This document shows, piece after piece, positions 20,024 to 29,267 of a stretch of 64,000 nt of DNA. How positions within the stretch are numbered: position 1 is the stretch's first letter; each line of letters starts with the position of its first letter. A program made the position numbers and the translations under genes. The notes below the pieces were generated by a model. It made no database searches, was not told the origin of the DNA, and saw only the letters and a list, made by a program, of their open reading frames with translations. The DNA is from Lysinibacillus sp. PLM2 (GTDB lineage Bacteria > Bacillota > Bacilli > Bacillales_A > Planococcaceae): NCBI GenBank assembly GCA_023168345.1, contig AP025689.1, positions 112,001 to 176,000 of the forward strand, in the 5' to 3' direction.

Positions 20024-20362
20024 ATGGAGTCTTTGATGGTTTTATTAGTTGGTGTTCTTGTTACTGTTGGGACATATTTAATCCTCTCTCGAAATATTAT
20101 TCGTGTTATTTTAGGAACTGCAGTTTTATCCCATGCTGTTCATTTACTAATCTTAACGGTAGGTGGATTGAAAACTGGAGCTGTTCCTCTTCTAAGTCAT
20201 TCGGAAGGGCCATTTACAGATGCTCTTCCTCAAGCATTAATTCTAACTGCTATTGTGATAAGCTTTGCAACAACTGCGTTTTTATTGGTGCTAGCATACC
20301 GAATGTATAAAACGAATAAAACGGATGATATAAGTGAATTGAGAGGTATCTCAGATGAGTAA
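20024..20362 (+). CDS. mrpC: Na+/H+ antiporter subunit MrpC
   Basis: 112 residues, homologous to NuoK: three membrane helices, with SRNIIRVILGTAVLSHAVHL and the conserved DALPQALILTAIVISFA segment. It starts directly after the mrpB stop (TAGATG), and its end overlaps mrpD by 8 bp. Confidence 0.95.
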   Translation: MESLMVLLVGVLVTVGTYLILSRNIIRVILGTAVLSHAVHLLILTVGGLKTGAVPLLSHSEGPFTDALPQALILTAIVISFATTAFLLVLAYRMYKTNKTDDISELRGISDE

Positions 20363-21833
20363 TATTATTGTAATGCCTTTGATTATTCCAATCATAACGG
20401 CGGTAATCCTTGTATTTTTACGTGAAAATATTGTCTTACAGCGAATTATTACTCTTATTACAATGGTTTTTATTACGGGTATTTCAATTCTGCTTTTGCA
20501 ATTAGTACAAACAGAAGGAATATTAAAGCTAGAGTTTAGTGGCTGGGTGTCTCCTTACGGTATTTTGTTTGTAGCAGATACCTTTTCAGTTTTAATGATG
20601 CTAAGTGCAAATATCGTCTCGACCCTTTGCTTAATTTACGCTTTCTCCACGATTGGTTTCAAATATGAAAATATGTTTTTTTATACCTTTGTCTTATTTT
20701 TAATTGCTGGGGTAAACGGATCCTTTCTAACTGGTGATATATTCAATTTATTCGTTTGTTTTGAAGTTATGTTATTAGCTTCTTATGTTCTGGTTGCTTT
20801 AGGCGGTAGAAAGATACAATTAAGAGAGTCATTGAAATATGTGTTAATCAATGTTTTAGCTTCTTGGATATTCCTGGTAGCATTAGCATATTTGTATGGA
20901 ACGGTTAAAACGTTAAACATGGCTCACATTGCTGAGCGGGTTTTAGAGGGTAACCAGGATGCAATGCTCACCACGGTATCCATATTATTTCTAATCGTAT
21001 TTAGTTTAAAATCTGGACTTTTATTGTTCTTTTGGTTGCCAGGTTCGTACAGTGTTCCTCCAACAGCAGTGCAAGCATTATTTGCTGGATTATTAACTAA
21101 GGTCGGTATTTATGCTTTGATTCGTACATTTACTTTAATGTTTCCTTTAAATCCAGATGTAACCCACACGCTTATTGGAATAATGGCAGGAATAACGATT
21201 ATTGCGGGATGTATGGGAGCATTATCGGGTAAAGACGTTTATACAATTGCCACATATAACGTAGTAATTGGTGTCGGATTTATCCTTATAGGATTAGCGG
21301 TAGGAACAGAGGCTGCAATATCTGGTGCAATTTTTTATTTAATTCATGACATGGTTGCAAAAGCATTATTATTCCTGTTAATTGGTACAATGGTTTATTT
21401 AACGGGAGAAACGATTGTTAAAAGAATGAGTGGACTTATTCAAATTTATCCATTATTCGGTTGGATCTTTTTCGTTGTTTTACTCGCATTAACAGGTGTT
21501 CCTCCTTTAAGTGGCTTTGTAGGAAAAATTCTAATAGGACAAGGTGCAATTGAAGTGGGTGCTTATGTATTATTAGCTCTTGGTTTTGCTTCAAGTATTA
21601 TTGTTTTATATTCTTTATTACGAATATTCTTAGCATCATTCTTTGGAGAAACAACAGTAAGTTTAGAAGACAGAAAACCAATACCAAGGGGAGCAATGGT
21701 ATCTTTTATACTGTTTACAATCGCCATTGTTTATATTGGTATAGGTGCCGAAAGCTTAATGGTGTATATAGAAGATGCGACCCGTACATTGATGAATCCA
21801 TCTAGATATATAGAAGCGATTTTAAAGGGGTGA
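20355..21833 (+). CDS. mrpD: Na+/H+ antiporter subunit MrpD
   Basis: 492 residues, NuoN/NuoL-like proton-channel subunit with about 14 membrane helices. TGDIFNLFVCFEVMLLASYV carries the conserved helix-5 glutamate; LKSGLLLFFWLPGSYSVPPT has the conserved lysine; IHDMVAKALLFLLIG follows. The ATG lies within the end of mrpC, which suggests coupled translation. Confidence 0.95.
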   Translation: MSNIIVMPLIIPIITAVILVFLRENIVLQRIITLITMVFITGISILLLQLVQTEGILKLEFSGWVSPYGILFVADTFSVLMMLSANIVSTLCLIYAFSTIGFKYENMFFYTFVLFLIAGVNGSFLTGDIFNLFVCFEVMLLASYVLVALGGRKIQLRESLKYVLINVLASWIFLVALAYLYGTVKTLNMAHIAERVLEGNQDAMLTTVSILFLIVFSLKSGLLLFFWLPGSYSVPPTAVQALFAGLLTKVGIYALIRTFTLMFPLNPDVTHTLIGIMAGITIIAGCMGALSGKDVYTIATYNVVIGVGFILIGLAVGTEAAISGAIFYLIHDMVAKALLFLLIGTMVYLTGETIVKRMSGLIQIYPLFGWIFFVVLLALTGVPPLSGFVGKILIGQGAIEVGAYVLLALGFASSIIVLYSLLRIFLASFFGETTVSLEDRKPIPRGAMVSFILFTIAIVYIGIGAESLMVYIEDATRTLMNPSRYIEAILKG

Positions 21834-21840
21834 ACGTAGT

Positions 21841-22323
21841 ATGTTAGGTCAATTTATCTTAAACCTTTTTATAGCATTGTTATGGCTTTTATTAATGGAC
21901 GAACCGATACCACAGCTAACAACATTCTTTTCTGGCTTTGTTGTAGGCGTAGTGATCTTGTATATTATGCATCGTTTCTTTGGAACAAAGTTTTATCTTC
22001 GTAGATTGTTTAAAATGATACTTCTTGTTTTGCTCTTTATAAGAGAGCTAATTAGCTCTAGTTTTTCAGTTATGAAGCAAATTTTAACACCAAAGTTAAA
22101 TATTACCCCTGGGATTTTTACTTATAAAACAAATTTAATCGGTGAATGGGAAATTACTGCTTTAGCGTTACTTTTAACACTTACACCAGGATCAGTAGTA
22201 ATGGAAGTGTCAGAAGAAGGAAATGTATTTTACATACATGCAATGGACTTAGAGGAATGTAAAGAGTCGGTAATACGTTCTATAGCAAAGTTTGAGAATG
22301 CGATTATGGAGGTGACGAGGTAG
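21841..22323 (+). CDS. mrpE: Na+/H+ antiporter subunit MrpE
   Basis: 160 residues: two or three N-terminal helices followed by a soluble part with the conserved ALALLLTLTPGSVVMEVSE block and the acidic HAMDLEE end. It begins 7 bp behind mrpD with GGGGTGAACG upstream, and shares one base with mrpF. Confidence 0.94.
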   Translation: MLGQFILNLFIALLWLLLMDEPIPQLTTFFSGFVVGVVILYIMHRFFGTKFYLRRLFKMILLVLLFIRELISSSFSVMKQILTPKLNITPGIFTYKTNLIGEWEITALALLLTLTPGSVVMEVSEEGNVFYIHAMDLEECKESVIRSIAKFENAIMEVTR

Positions 22324-22607
22324 TGAAGGAAATGATATTAATGTTGGCTTTAGCTTTATTTATGGTGGCCATTTTCCTAAATCTATATCGTGTCATTGTA
22401 GGTCCATCTATGCCAGATCGAGCTATAGCTTTAGATACTATTGGAGTAAATTTAATTTCTGCTATTGCCATTGTTTCAATTGTACTTACTACAAAAGCTT
22501 TTTTAGAAGCAATACTCATATTAGGAATTTTAGCATTTATCGGAACAATAGCCTTTTCGAAATATATTGAGAGGGGGACTATTATTGAGCGGAACAGAAA
22601 TAATTGA
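22323..22607 (+). CDS. mrpF: Na+/H+ antiporter subunit MrpF
   Basis: 94 residues, three membrane helices; contains RVIVGPSMPDRAIALDTIG, the MrpF hallmark with the conserved aspartates. GTG start overlapping the mrpE stop by one base (TAGTG), preceded by GGAGGTGACG. Confidence 0.94.
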   Translation: MKEMILMLALALFMVAIFLNLYRVIVGPSMPDRAIALDTIGVNLISAIAIVSIVLTTKAFLEAILILGILAFIGTIAFSKYIERGTIIERNRNN

Positions 22608-22998
22608 ATGGACAGCAGTATTGTTAATACTAATTGGTGCCATAGTTAGTGTTATAAGCGCTTTAGGTTTAATCCGTTTACCTGATGTCTATACAAGATC
22701 TCATGCAGCGTCTAAAAGTGCAACATTAGCAGTAATGGTATGTTTATTAGGTGCCTTTCTCTATTTTTGGTCTCATGATGGCTTTGTTAGTATCCGCTTA
22801 ATATTAGGGATTATCTTTGTATTCATCACATCCCCGGTAGCTGGCCATTTAATTTGCCGTGCAGCCTATCGTTCTCGTGTTCCGTTAGCAGAAGGTTCAG
22901 GGGAAGATGAGTTAAAGCAAGTACTATTTGGGACAAATACAGAAGAGGTAAAAGCTGAAGTAGCGGGTTCAGAAAGTAACAATAATATAAAAAGTTAG
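22585..22998 (+). CDS. mrpG: Na+/H+ antiporter subunit MrpG
   Basis: 137 residues from the TTG at 22585, which has GAGGGGG 7 bases upstream; a TTG at 22567 lies in the same frame but lacks a site. Three helices with LGLIRLPDVYTRSHAASKSA and a GIIFVFITSPVAGHLICRAA segment, typical of MrpG. It overlaps mrpF by 23 bp and is the last gene of the complete seven-gene operon. Confidence 0.94.
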   Translation: MSGTEIIEWTAVLLILIGAIVSVISALGLIRLPDVYTRSHAASKSATLAVMVCLLGAFLYFWSHDGFVSIRLILGIIFVFITSPVAGHLICRAAYRSRVPLAEGSGEDELKQVLFGTNTEEVKAEVAGSESNNNIKS

Positions 22999-23010
22999 TA
23001 ATTATAATAT

Positions 23011-23063
23011 ATCCATAATCTAAACACTCTCTATATGTGAAAAAGGGAGCGTATAGATTGTGG
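23011..23063. terminator. terminator after mrpG
   Basis: AATCTA/TAGATT plus CTCTC/GGGAG form a long imperfect hairpin ahead of ATAATTTTTTT. It lies between convergent mrpG and the EamA transporter gene. Confidence 0.6.
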
Positions 23064-23083
23064 ATAATTTTTTTATGTGAGAA

Positions 23084-23989
23084 CTAAATGTTATACAAAT
23101 CAGAATTTTTCCTTTGGGCTATAACCGTTGGTAGAATCATCCCGGTTAAGACGAGTAAAATACCAATGATTTGCAGGATTGATAATGACTCGTGTAAAAC
23201 TACGACAGAGGCGAGTACTGCTACAGGTAATTCTGTCGCGCTTAAAATAGATGTTAAGCCCCCTCCAACCTTTGGAGCAGCTATAGAGAACAGTTGTATA
23301 GGGAAAATGATTCCAAAGAAACCTAAAATGAGACCGTATAACCATAAATTTTCACCAAATAATTTCCCATTCCATATAATCTCTGGTGACAAAAAAATAC
23401 TCACGATGATTAGTGCAATAAACGACATCATCATTGTACGTGCAATGGTTGTGACACCCTCCACAGGTAAGGAGTTAAATTGGATAAAGATTGCAAAGCT
23501 AACAGCAGCAGCAAATCCAAATACCCAACCTTGCCATGGAATATTAGATAAATTAACATCAATCAAACCTGCTGCTAAAATTGTACCTAAAAATAAAAAT
23601 ACAAGCCCGGTTCCTTCTGCTTTACTAGGATATCTTTTTCGAATAATACAGTCTATTAGCATACCAATCCAAGTAAATTGAAAAAGTAAAACTACTGCAA
23701 GAGATGCAGGTAAGTAATTTAAAGATTCTCCATAAACAATGCCTGTTGTACCTGTAAATAGTCCTGCACCAACTATGATTAAAAGTGCCCTTTTATTAAG
23801 TTTAGGAAAGGTTTTTTGTGTAATTAAAAATAAAATTAAAATTAATAAAAAGCCAATCACATATTGGCTCGTGACAGCTTCCTGTGAAGTAAATCCATGA
23901 CCCATTGCAACTTTAATAATGGTTGAAAGAATTCCATAGCTACTTGATGCTAGAACAATAAGTAGTGGATAAATAAAACTGTATTTCAT
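23084..23989 (-). CDS. EamA (DMT superfamily) transporter
   Basis: 301 residues with ten membrane helices in two EamA repeats (about 8-135 and 150-290). The second repeat contains the usual GGLTSILSATELPVAVLASV segment. These carriers export or import small metabolites; the substrate cannot be read. The start at 23989 has AAAGTGG 8 bases upstream and was preferred to the GTG at 24001. A 29-bp copy of its 3' end lies 7 kb away at 16116-16144. Confidence 0.88.
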   Translation of the reverse strand: MKYSFIYPLLIVLASSSYGILSTIIKVAMGHGFTSQEAVTSQYVIGFLLILILFLITQKTFPKLNKRALLIIVGAGLFTGTTGIVYGESLNYLPASLAVVLLFQFTWIGMLIDCIIRKRYPSKAEGTGLVFLFLGTILAAGLIDVNLSNIPWQGWVFGFAAAVSFAIFIQFNSLPVEGVTTIARTMMMSFIALIIVSIFLSPEIIWNGKLFGENLWLYGLILGFFGIIFPIQLFSIAAPKVGGGLTSILSATELPVAVLASVVVLHESLSILQIIGILLVLTGMILPTVIAQRKNSDLYNI

Positions 23990-24302
23990 GTAGGATACCA
24001 CTTTCTAGATTCGTGTTTTAACAATATGATAGAATAGTTTGTTGATATAGTCTATTACCCCATTGTAAAAAACCCAATATTAAATAAACTACGTATTTTC
24101 GAAGTCTTTTAAATTTATGTTTAATAATAATTAAACTCCCATTTCATGAAAATTAATGATTTAAGATTATAAACTCCATTTTATCTAGTCCTTTCGTGTT
24201 AAAGTATAACAAGAAATTGGTGTTTGAATTATATGAAATTTAATGATTAGCAGATTTTTATGATAAATTATATTAAGTAACTTTTCGGAGGTTTAACAGC
24301 TT
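23990..24302. other. divergent spacer without a gene
   Basis: These 313 A/T-rich bases separate the EamA transporter (-) from the PfkB kinase (+). I see no repeat, hairpin or convincing promoter. The CGGAGG at about 24285 is the ribosome binding site of the kinase gene. Confidence 0.5.
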
Positions 24303-25241
24303 ATGCTTCAAAAAGAATTTGTCCTAGTTTATGGCGATGCTTTTGTGGATTACATAGCAGATGATAAATCAAACACATCTTTTACAAAATTTTTAGGAGG
24401 AGCAACGATTAATGTTGCAGCCGGTGCTAGTAGAATCGGTACACCCTCTGCATTAATTACCATTTCTGGTGAAGATGAAACTTCAAGTTTTGTACGTTCA
24501 GAGATTATAAAAGAAGGCGTGAATCTGAATTATTCTATTTATGCACCGGAAAAAAGAGTAAGTGGTGTTTATGTTCACTTAACGGAAGATAATGAACGTA
24601 TTTTTAAAGATTATGTTGACGAAACGCCTGATTTACAGGTGTGCCCTGAACAGCTAAGTGAGGAAGCATTCCAAAAAGCATCGGTATTTAATATTTGTTC
24701 AGGAACAATGTTTCATCCGACAGCTCTTGAAACTACTCGAAAAGGGGTAGAGCTGGCATTAAAAAATGATGTAATTATTGCTGTTGATGCGAATATTCGT
24801 CCACTAAGATGGAAGAGTGAGCACATTTGTCGAAGTACTATTATGTCATTTTTCGAGTCAACGGATATTTTAAAGCTTTCAGATGAAGAACTGCTATTTT
24901 TAACAAAAACTGAAACTTTACAAAGTGGGTTCACAGTACTTAAAAAGTGGGATATCCCCATTATTTTAGTAACCGTTGGGGAACATGGAACATATGCCAT
25001 TTTTAATGGTGAAGTAACACATATCCCAACAGAAAAAGTTGAACCTGTTGACACTACAGGGGCAGGGGATGCATTTATGGCGGGTATATTGCGCTATGTT
25101 CATTTTAATGGTGTACCTTCAACACATGAAGATATGGATAAATGTGTACGTTTTGCGAACCATTTAGGAGCCTTAGCTGCAACGAAGCTAGGGGCACTCA
25201 CAGCTTTACCTTGTTACGATGAAATAAAATCACGTTTATAA
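24303..25241 (+). CDS. PfkB-family carbohydrate kinase
   Basis: 312 residues. Both PfkB signatures are visible: GGATINVAAGASRIG near 32-46 and DTTGAGDAFMAGIL near 249-262 with the catalytic Asp. It resembles fructokinase/2-keto-3-deoxygluconate kinase-like members; the sugar is not certain. It stands alone between its own spacer and terminator, with no transporter beside it. A second PfkB protein lies at 44416-45366. Confidence 0.85.
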   Translation: MLQKEFVLVYGDAFVDYIADDKSNTSFTKFLGGATINVAAGASRIGTPSALITISGEDETSSFVRSEIIKEGVNLNYSIYAPEKRVSGVYVHLTEDNERIFKDYVDETPDLQVCPEQLSEEAFQKASVFNICSGTMFHPTALETTRKGVELALKNDVIIAVDANIRPLRWKSEHICRSTIMSFFESTDILKLSDEELLFLTKTETLQSGFTVLKKWDIPIILVTVGEHGTYAIFNGEVTHIPTEKVEPVDTTGAGDAFMAGILRYVHFNGVPSTHEDMDKCVRFANHLGALAATKLGALTALPCYDEIKSRL

Positions 25242-25245
25242 TATG

Positions 25246-25286
25246 AGGCCATCAATGTTTTTAAGAAACATTGGTGGCCTTTTTAG
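25246..25286 (+). terminator. terminator after the PfkB kinase gene
   Basis: AGGCCATCAATGTTT pairs with AAACATTGGTGGCCT and is followed by TTTT. Strong intrinsic terminator. Confidence 0.9.
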
Positions 25287-25335
25287 GTAAGAAGTTACTT
25301 TATCAATAAGAAAAAGTGGCAAGGAGGAAATTATT

Positions 25336-26055
25336 TTAATGTTCCCCCTTGCCATCTTCATTATTTAAACAAATATACAAGGACCCATTCTCAAGAATTT
25401 GTGCAAAAAAAACGTCTTTGAGATTTTGGACATTGTATTTATTTAATTCTTTCAATAACCACTCCTCAGTTAAATTTAATTCATTTAAATTCTTATGAAT
25501 AATCTTCCCATCAGTAATTAACATAGTGGGCATATAGGTTGGCGGTGTAAGGTTGCCTTTTACGTCCTGCTTAGTGGCAAAACTATTAGCAGGTTTTTTA
25601 AGAACACTTAACTCCCCATTCGTTTCAAAAACTGCATACAGCACTTCATTGAAGGAAAATATACCTTGTTCTCTTAGTAACATTGAAAGCTCATCCGTAT
25701 GAAGTCGCGCCTTCTTCATCCCATTCTTTAGAAGAACTCCATTCTGAATTAAAATAGTTGGCCGATCATCAAAAAATACCCGTGCTTTTGAAAATTTTAA
25801 TGTAATATAGCTAATGATTATGGTCAGTAATGCCCACCAAATAAGTGAAATAAAGCCGTCCCAATAATTCAATTCATATTGAGTAGAAAGATTTGCTGCA
25901 ATCGACCCAATGGTGATTCCGGTTATATAGTGAAAAAAGGTTAATTGACTAAGTTGCTTTTTTCCAATAACTCTAGCAAGTACGAGAATTGTGAAGAAAG
26001 ATAATGTAGAACGGAGAATTATTTCCCAAAAATGAACTTCTTGAAATCCTTGCAC
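25336..26055 (-). CDS. DUF421 (YetF-type) membrane protein
   Basis: 239 residues. Three N-terminal membrane helices (about 10-90) precede two cytosolic DUF421 units; the hallmark ARVIGKKQLSQLTFFHYITG is at about 22-42 and RPTILIQNGVLL follows. B. subtilis has several paralogues (YetF, YdfS, YrbG) of poorly known function. GTG start with AAAGGAG 8 bases upstream. It is monocistronic and divergent from the GntR operon across a 457-bp spacer. Confidence 0.88.
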   Translation of the reverse strand: MQGFQEVHFWEIILRSTLSFFTILVLARVIGKKQLSQLTFFHYITGITIGSIAANLSTQYELNYWDGFISLIWWALLTIIISYITLKFSKARVFFDDRPTILIQNGVLLKNGMKKARLHTDELSMLLREQGIFSFNEVLYAVFETNGELSVLKKPANSFATKQDVKGNLTPPTYMPTMLITDGKIIHKNLNELNLTEEWLLKELNKYNVQNLKDVFFAQILENGSLYICLNNEDGKGEH

Positions 26056-26199
26056 AATTTTTGCTCCTTTCTATTGATAATAGCTTTTGCGAAAGAATGA
26101 AACAGTATGCGGAAGTTTTATAAAAAAGAAAGTGAGTTGATATCAAACTAAAATGGCATGATTGACAATCTACTAAACAAGGTAGATAACAAAATAAAA

Positions 26200-26376
26200 T
26201 TATCCACAAAGGGAAAATATTCATCGTTGAAAATGCGTATATATTTTCGTATGTTGTGGATATTTTTATTTTTTTGAAGAAATTTTATCGATTGGAATGT
26301 GGACAAGATGACAAATTGAGGATAAAGCTGTGGAATATGTTAACAATTTTCTTAATTATCTAAAATCTGTGGATAA
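26200..26376. promoter_or_regulatory. cluster of DnaA boxes
   Basis: TTATCCACA occurs perfectly at 26200-26208 (+) and 26368-26376 (-). Near matches on the minus strand are at 26255-26263 and 26298-26306 (one mismatch each) and 26329-26337 (two mismatches). Five boxes in 177 A/T-rich bases is far above chance. No dnaA, dnaN or repA gene is present, so it is not oriC; DnaA-box clusters away from the origin are known in B. subtilis. Confidence 0.6.
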
Positions 26377-26426
26377 GTTTTACTTATTTAAGAGAAGGGT
26401 TATCTGGATAAAATCAATAGAAAAAA

Positions 26427-26476
26427 TTGACAAAGTGCATAAATTATTATATAGTGCATTACAACACTAATGTACT
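26427..26476 (+). promoter_or_regulatory. promoter and probable GntR operator
   Basis: TTGACA (26427-26432), 17 bases, TATAGT (26450-26455) form a near-consensus sigma-A promoter. AGTGCATTA (26453-26461) and TAATGTACT (26468-26476) make an inverted repeat (8 of 9 pairs, 6-base centre) that overlaps the -10 and start site. This is where an autorepressing YtrA-type regulator would bind. Confidence 0.65.
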
Positions 26477-26512
26477 AATTACTCCGTAGGTACTCGGAAG
26501 GGAGGGGCGATA

Positions 26513-26884
26513 TTGAATCTTAATGCTGATAGTACAACACCTATTTATGTTCAAATCGCGGATTGGATTGAAAATGAAATATTAGCGGACCGACTCACAA
26601 CAGATGGAAAAGTATTTTCTCAGTATCAACTAGCAGAAATGTTTAATATTAATCCAGCAACTGCTGGTAAAGGACTAACGATATTACTTGAGAGCAACAT
26701 TTTGTACAAAAAAAGGGGACTTGGCATGTTTGTTCAGGAAGGTGCAAAGGAATTAATTTTAGCAAAGAGAAGGGATGAAAAATTATCCATGCTTGCTAAA
26801 GAAATCGTATTAGAGGCAAAGAGATTATTTGTTTCAGATGAGGAGTTAATTAATTTAATTAAAAAGGTGCAAAGGGAGGGGTAA
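26513..26884 (+). CDS. GntR-family regulator, YtrA subfamily
   Basis: 123 residues: an N-terminal winged helix (STTPIYVQIADWIENEIL, then QLAEMFNINPATAGKGLTIL) with only a short C-terminal tail, which defines the YtrA subfamily. These regulators repress an adjacent ABC transporter operon. TTG start with GGGAGGGG upstream. It is followed 4 bp later by the ABC ATPase gene, so it heads the operon; a palindrome over its own promoter suggests autorepression. Confidence 0.9.
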   Translation: MNLNADSTTPIYVQIADWIENEILADRLTTDGKVFSQYQLAEMFNINPATAGKGLTILLESNILYKKRGLGMFVQEGAKELILAKRRDEKLSMLAKEIVLEAKRLFVSDEELINLIKKVQREG

Positions 26885-26887
26885 TGG

Positions 26888-27781
26888 ATGTCTGTTATAG
26901 TATGTAAGGAAGTAACGAAAAACTTTAAAGGTACTGGAGTTTTAAAGAATCTATCTTGTTCCATAGACGAAAAGAAAATCATCGGGCTAATAGGACGAAA
27001 TGGTGTGGGGAAATCAACATTACTTAAAATATTATCAGGACATTTGAAACAAACGAAAGGTTCTGTCGAAATTTTCGGTGAACAGCCCTTTAATAACTTA
27101 AAGGTTGCTGCAAATTTAATCTTTATTGAAGATACGATGTCCTTTCCTCCTATTTTTACATTAGATGAGATTTTTAAAATGGCAAAGGACTTTTATATTG
27201 ACTGGAATGATGAATTGGCACGCCGACTACTTGCTTATGCAAATATTTCTGAAAAGGCTCATCATTATAGTTTATCAAAGGGGCAGAAATCAACATTTAA
27301 CTTAATCTACGGACTTGCGACTAGATGTAAAATCACATTATTAGATGAGCCGATGAATGGAATGGATGAGTCGATTCGTTTTGACATGTATCGTGCCATT
27401 TTAAAAGAATATATCGCATTCCCAAGAACCATGATTATCTCCAGCCATTACCTACAGGAGATTGAACATCTACTAGAAGAAATTTTATTAATAGATCAAG
27501 GGCAAGTCATCCTACATGCGCCTCTAGAGGAGGTTAAGGAACTTTTTGTAAAATTAGTTGGTTCTAAAGAGCTAATAAAAGATATTATTAAAAACACAGA
27601 AATTGTATTTGAAAAAGAAGCTGCAATCAGAAGTGAAGTAGTAATTGAAACAACTACAATGAATAACTATAAAGAACAATTAATGAATGCAGGTATTTCC
27701 ATTCATCCCGTATCTGCAAGCGAAGTTTATCAATATTTAACTAAATCAACGAAGGGAGGAATTGATGATGTCTTTAAATAG
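26888..27781 (+). CDS. ABC transporter ATP-binding protein
   Basis: 297 residues. Walker A GRNGVGKST near 37-45, Q-loop replaced by FIEDTMSFP, signature SLSKGQKST, Walker B ITLLDEPMNGMD and switch histidine in ISSHYLQEIEH. The signature is SKGQ rather than SGGQ, as in other YtrB-type ATPases. Residues beyond about 215 are an accessory domain. It lies between the GntR gene and a membrane gene and would power that exporter, perhaps in response to cell-envelope stress; the substrate is unknown. Confidence 0.9.
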   Translation: MSVIVCKEVTKNFKGTGVLKNLSCSIDEKKIIGLIGRNGVGKSTLLKILSGHLKQTKGSVEIFGEQPFNNLKVAANLIFIEDTMSFPPIFTLDEIFKMAKDFYIDWNDELARRLLAYANISEKAHHYSLSKGQKSTFNLIYGLATRCKITLLDEPMNGMDESIRFDMYRAILKEYIAFPRTMIISSHYLQEIEHLLEEILLIDQGQVILHAPLEEVKELFVKLVGSKELIKDIIKNTEIVFEKEAAIRSEVVIETTTMNNYKEQLMNAGISIHPVSASEVYQYLTKSTKGGIDDVFK

Positions 27782-28487
27782 TTATTCTTTTTCTCAAGTG
27801 CTATGGAAGCAAGTAAAGTGGAAATTAAGTGCTCATAGTCAGGCGCTTAATACATTGATTTTCATTCAAGTCATCATTGCCCTTCTAGGGTTTAATGCAA
27901 GTAGCATGTCTGGAACTGGATTTAATGGTATTCACTTAAGCATCCACTTTTATAGCTTAGATGTCATGGTTGTTATTGCATGCATTTGGGCTTTCATCAC
28001 AGCGCTACTTTTACAGCGGATGGATTATCTTCAAGATGATTTTGCGATTGTTACGACTAGATTCATATCAACCCTATCTAATTCAATCTTGTTAATTTTT
28101 TATAGTTTCATTGCTACACTTATAACAATCCTTTCTCTCTATATTTTCGGTATGTCAGTTCAACTATTTACTCAGGTTGAATTAATTGCTGATGGCTTAT
28201 TAATTAATCCAATTGAAATATTGATCGCTTTTTCAATTTTATTGTTAGCCGCATTCAGTGGTTTTTTTGTAGGAGCACTTTTTAGTTTTTCTAAAATGTT
28301 AGGGATTGTCATTATTGGGCTTGGAATTGCTATTATTAATTCACTAGAGGAGCAATTTGCAACAGTTATTATATTCTTCTTTGGGGATGGGCATCTATTA
28401 TTTATACTAAAAGCTATTGTCTTTACGATTATACTTATGTCTCTTTCTATCTTGTTCCTTTCCCGAAAAGAGGTGATTCGTAGATGA
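27765..28487 (+). CDS. ABC transporter permease-like membrane protein
   Basis: 240 residues with six predicted membrane helices and no recognised motif. GGGAGG lies 5 bases before the ATG at 27765 and 8 bases before the one at 27768, so either may be used. It overlaps the ATPase gene by 17 bp and the next gene by 4 bp (ATGA). Position makes it the membrane partner of the ATPase. Confidence 0.75.
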   Translation: MMSLNSYSFSQVLWKQVKWKLSAHSQALNTLIFIQVIIALLGFNASSMSGTGFNGIHLSIHFYSLDVMVVIACIWAFITALLLQRMDYLQDDFAIVTTRFISTLSNSILLIFYSFIATLITILSLYIFGMSVQLFTQVELIADGLLINPIEILIAFSILLLAAFSGFFVGALFSFSKMLGIVIIGLGIAIINSLEEQFATVIIFFFGDGHLLFILKAIVFTIILMSLSILFLSRKEVIRR

Positions 28488-29179
28488 ATACATTATTTCT
28501 CCTCCTCATTACTTTTATTATTATTGTCTCGGTTATCTTCATCGCATCTCGTGTATTAGGGAGTAAAATTTGGACAGTCAAAAGAAATAAGATCATCATT
28601 ATTTCTTATATTAGTATAGGAGTACTTTCAATGATCATTTTACACTTTACTACAAGCGCAGAACCTCAAAGGATACCGAAAGCAGAAATGCAGTCAATCC
28701 TACAAGAACAAGATGAATTTTGGGAAACGATTAATTCGAATAAAATAGAGTTAAACGAAGAGTATGTAGTAAAAGAATGGTCCTATGAGTTACCAACAAA
28801 TCAATTGACGATTAGTCCGATTTATACAGATATTTATGGAGTAAGTGTAGTAGTGGAAAGAAGAGATGATCCGACTTCCAATGAAATCTATGCAAAGACT
28901 TATATTACCCCGCATATTATTGACGGATTCGATTTAACAGAGCATATTTCCATAGATCGTTTTGAGTTTGTAGAAAATGAGTTAAGGATTAAACAAGAAA
29001 CTGAGATACAGTTTGATTATTATAAACTATCGCCTAACATGAAAATTTTAGAACAGTTTAGTCATATTATTTTGGAAGATGACGATATTTACAATCATGC
29101 TACAGGATCGACAATTCTCTTCTTGAATGTACCAGAGCATGTTAAAATTATTGATGAGAGTGGTTATATCTTATACTAG
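28484..29179 (+). CDS. membrane-anchored protein of the GntR-ABC operon, unknown function
   Basis: 231 residues: two N-terminal membrane helices (about 4-22 and 35-54), then a ~175-residue soluble domain rich in beta strands and acidic residues. By the charge of the flanks it probably lies outside. I do not recognise the family. The ATGA overlap with the permease gene makes it a co-translated member of the operon, maybe an accessory or sensing subunit. Confidence 0.65.
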   Translation: MNTLFLLLITFIIIVSVIFIASRVLGSKIWTVKRNKIIIISYISIGVLSMIILHFTTSAEPQRIPKAEMQSILQEQDEFWETINSNKIELNEEYVVKEWSYELPTNQLTISPIYTDIYGVSVVVERRDDPTSNEIYAKTYITPHIIDGFDLTEHISIDRFEFVENELRIKQETEIQFDYYKLSPNMKILEQFSHIILEDDDIYNHATGSTILFLNVPEHVKIIDESGYILY

Positions 29180-29267
29180 GGGTAGTTATATCAATAAATG
29201 ATGATCGAATAAATTCTACTCATTTAGAATTACCGCTTATCTACTACAACGAATTGAGCGAGCTGTA

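Larger units (their letters stand above)
26056..26512. other. A/T-rich spacer holding a DnaA-box cluster and the GntR-operon promoter
   Basis: The stretch contains no gene. Positions 26200-26376 hold two perfect DnaA boxes and three degenerate ones, and 26427-26476 hold the promoter and operator of the following GntR gene; both are listed separately. Confidence 0.7.
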
